This document shows, in pieces, positions 62,901 through 64,000 of a stretch of DNA of 64,000 nucleotides. Below the pieces are notes generated by a model, which did not search any database, was not told the origin of the DNA, and worked only from the letters and a program-made list of their open reading frames with translations. Source of the stretch: Dyella mobilis (GTDB taxonomy: Bacteria; Pseudomonadota; Gammaproteobacteria; Xanthomonadales; Rhodanobacteraceae); the NCBI RefSeq assembly GCF_016904945.1, contig NZ_JADIKF010000040.1, forward strand, positions 1,178,001 through 1,242,000, given 5' to 3'. Numbering within the stretch: the first letter of the stretch is position 1; each line of letters begins with the position of its first letter. Position numbers and translations under genes: made by a program.

Positions 62901-63005
62901 GAATCAGCGTGGTGGCAATTGGATGGCATGCAGCGGTCAGCCAGTGCACAAGCGGCCCGCAACTATTCCGGGATTTACGGCAGCGTGGCAAGCACCGGCG
63001 TGTAA
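59937..63005 (+). CDS. Fimbrial outer-membrane usher with duplicated C-terminal tail
   Basis: 1022 residues versus about 830-880 for typical ushers. Long N-terminus with signal (LLSALIVASLAPAAAFAA) and an Ala/Pro/Ser linker, then the N-domain (EFETNFLSTG, DVDLSRFAKGN), 24-strand barrel with plug (YVLYETTVAPGPFEINDLFP) and the C-terminal domains ending around EQCYVQYQLPP. After this come about 125 extra residues with two copies of a motif, RNTINEAAWWNLD and RNTIKESAWWQLD, separated by a Pro/Thr/Ala spacer. No minor pilin or tip adhesin follows before the repeat at 63119. Confidence 0.94.
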   Translation: MTTQHVANKERQNGTGPAPKLLSALIVASLAPAAAFAAAPAALVAPASPASPASPVAPAEAEFETNFLSTGTDVDLSRFAKGNVVLPGTYRADVSINQTWIGREDIVFKLIDGQTSAAPCFDRESLRRFGVDLDKVARGDGKRSPEEVAAHTIPEGELCGDLGKYIPGASIAFNEQTQSLAISVPQLYMNNSARGYVDPSQWDSGINAGTLGYNFSASRSTGAYHGSQAYLGLNAGFNLGDWHLRHQGSLNWSSSGRKNYTNIASYVQRDIPSIKSQLVVGDTFTSGQIADSFRVRGVSLFSDPTMYPQSQQGYAPTVRGVAETNARVTIRQRGYVLYETTVAPGPFEINDLFPTGYGGDLEVTVTETDGRQNTFLVPYAAVPQLLRPGITQYSATAGQLQQTGTGNNKPWVAQATWQHGFNNTFTGYAAGTASTGYTQALVGTAINTPVGAVAVNLAASVTQFPEGQRTRNGQSLGVTYSKNVIGSGTNFSLAAYRFSSSGYYGLLDAVNARDYVRYGQGLGTQTRQRSRLDLTVNQKVGNGQLFFSGSTSDYWGGAGRTTSYSAGYSNTFKSVTWSLSAQRTRTQAYNPYQSPLESQQDQADDVFYGPGRIPGPGVNIPGRTDNRIMLNISVPLGSSSNAPSLYTYLSRDNGSNSNKGVQVGVNGSAGENRAITYGVSANRNISQGGGSSYFNTSLGYQGAAGSVQGGYSRSGNTNQISASASGGVVVHSGGVLLTPQLGSTIGIVEAPGAKGALVTNATNVRINNSGYAAVPYLTPYQSNTVGINPQGMSENVELKDTTKTVAPRLGAVVKLKYQTDEGRSVIIKARRKDGQPLPFAADVLNEKGDSVGSVGQGSKIFVRGVTDNGTLQVKWGDTAAEQCYVQYQLPPQEKGSTNATVLPGVCVASPNAPTPADSKPTNFEPVTITPLTETPSQPVKPTASRNTINEAAWWNLDTVAPTAASKPTTTAPVAHAPAKPAATRNTIKESAWWQLDGMQRSASAQAARNYSGIYGSVASTGV

Positions 63006-63118
63006 TCCAAAACACCCACGTGCTCTGTACTTGCTCCTGCAGAACACCGAAGTGGCTTGCCTCCCTTTCACAAGGAAGAGCACTATTCCACATCACTGGA
63101 ACTCAACGAAGTCGTAGA

Positions 63119-63222
63119 TGTAGGTTGGGTTAGCGCAGCGTAACCCAACGGCCTTTGGCTCTTTAATTCTGTAGCGCAAAGGCGCGAGGCCGCTGGGTTA
63201 CGCTGCGCTAACCCAACCTACA
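63119..63222. repeat. Inverted repeat with 35-bp arms downstream of the usher gene
   Basis: Arms at 63119-63153 and 63188-63222 are reverse complements with a single mismatch; each begins TGTAGGTTGGGTTAGCGCAG and contains the sub-palindrome GGGTTAGCGC-A-GCGTAACCC. This GTAGGTTGGGTTAG-type repeat is a well-known dispersed element of gammaproteobacterial genomes. It separates the convergent usher and MFS genes. Confidence 0.92.
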
Positions 63223-63247
63223 GCGGCCACGCGAAAATTTGAAGCGC

Positions 63248-64000
63248 TCAGTGCGCTGCATCCATCCCGTCTTGCGCGAACGACGGCGACACGCGCAACA
63301 ACAAGGCACCCAACAGCGCACCCAGCGCGGCAAAGCACGCTCCGGCCAAAAAGGCCCACTGATAGCCACCGGTCAACGCTTCAACGTTCGCGCTTCCACT
63401 CAGCAATAATCCCCGCGTACGCCACGAAGCCAGGCTGGCCAGCACGGCCAACCCCAATGAACCGCCCATCATGAAAGCGGTATTGACCACGCCGGAAGCC
63501 AAGCCGGATTCCGACGGCCTCACATCGCTCATCGCCGCGAGCAGAACGGGATTGAACGCCACGCCGGCACCGATGCCGAGCAAGACCATCCCCGGAAGAA
63601 TATCAGTGACAAAATCGCCATGCACGGATGCACGTGAAAACAACAGCAACCCGCACGCCGCCAGGGCCAGACCCATCGCCAGCGGGCGGCGAATGCCGAA
63701 GCGTGTCACCAGCCGTGCCGAGATGCCCAGGGAAAACAGCGCCATGATCAGATTAGCCGGCAAAAAGGCCAAGCCTACCTCCATCGGCCCATACCTCAGC
63801 ACCAGCTGCATATAGAGTGCAGACAAAAAGAACCAGGCAAACATCGCCGCTGCCCACAGCACGCCCACCGCGTTCGATACCATCAGGTTGCGCAGCCGAA
63901 ACAGACGCAAGGGCATCAACGGCACCTGTACGCGCGCCTCAATGCCGAAGAACGCGCCGAGCAACACCAGCGCAACGACAAGCTGGGCAAGTGTGCGCTG
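63248..64000 (-). CDS. MFS drug-efflux transporter, DHA2/EmrB type (5' end beyond window)
   Basis: The frame is open to the window end; the visible 250 residues are the C-terminal half of a fourteen-segment transporter. Features include VQVPLMPLRLFRLRNLMVSN, GPMEVGLAFLPANL, SARLVTRFGIRRPLAMG and, near the C-terminus, SGLASGVVNTAFMMGGSLGL, a pattern conserved in EmrB/QacA-like proton-drug antiporters. Substrate unknown. An internal GTG at 63967 is not the true start, since homology continues upstream. Confidence 0.88.
   Translation of the reverse strand, partial: QRTLAQLVVALVLLGAFFGIEARVQVPLMPLRLFRLRNLMVSNAVGVLWAAAMFAWFFLSALYMQLVLRYGPMEVGLAFLPANLIMALFSLGISARLVTRFGIRRPLAMGLALAACGLLLFSRASVHGDFVTDILPGMVLLGIGAGVAFNPVLLAAMSDVRPSESGLASGVVNTAFMMGGSLGLAVLASLASWRTRGLLLSGSANVEALTGGYQWAFLAGACFAALGALLGALLLRVSPSFAQDGMDAAH

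Overview
The window is GC-rich, densely coding DNA from a gammaproteobacterium. The order Xanthomonadales, most likely a Rhodanobacteraceae genus such as Dyella, Luteibacter or Rhodanobacter, is the best guess. The guess rests on protein character and gene order (pilU-pilT next to proC-yggT; aroK-aroB-hemE; PBP1B and RelA beside a TPR protein) and no 16S or other marker is present, so the family name is inference. No rRNA, tRNA, CRISPR array, transposase or phage gene was recognised.

Layout. 1-9.95 kb is housekeeping: the 3' part of pyrB, an unknown lipoprotein, the type IV pilus retraction ATPases pilU/pilT, proC-yggT, a periplasmic-binding-fold protein, a YjbQ protein, pdxH and a P-loop kinase. 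10.2-21.2 kb is a surface-adhesion locus: an orphan LuxR-type response regulator, a complete type I secretion system (ABC transporter with a C39-like domain, HlyD adaptor, TolC-family channel with a long proline-rich N-terminal extension) and a 1392-residue repetitive Ig-like protein that is its probable cargo. 21.2-25.3 kb holds an SDR-fold protein, aroK-aroB, a small WGR protein and hemE. 25.3-28.7 kb holds a CocE-type hydrolase gene broken by an in-frame amber codon and a sugar MFS transporter. 28.8-44.1 kb is a long minus-strand block: yoaA, tyrA, a lipoprotein, mrcB, an SDR protein, a TPR membrane protein, relA and hrpA. hrpA carries an in-frame insertion of a genomic palindromic repeat.

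44.2-56.9 kb holds dps, a TonB-dependent receptor, a GH17-GT2 beta-glucan synthase of NdvB type, and the tamA-tamB pair. 57.1-63.0 kb is a chaperone-usher fimbrial operon (pilin, chaperone, usher with an unusual duplicated C-terminal tail) divergent from a second LuxR-type response regulator. The window ends inside an MFS drug-efflux gene.

Theme. About half of the window concerns the cell surface: pilus retraction, a type I secreted adhesin, beta-glucan, TamAB outer-membrane assembly, a TonB receptor and fimbriae. Two orphan response regulators of similar design each sit beside one adhesion operon. The most distinctive items are the T1SS locus whose cargo lacks RTX repeats and any LapA-like retention module, the usher tail, the repeat insertion in hrpA, and several operator-like palindromes and direct repeats upstream of these genes.
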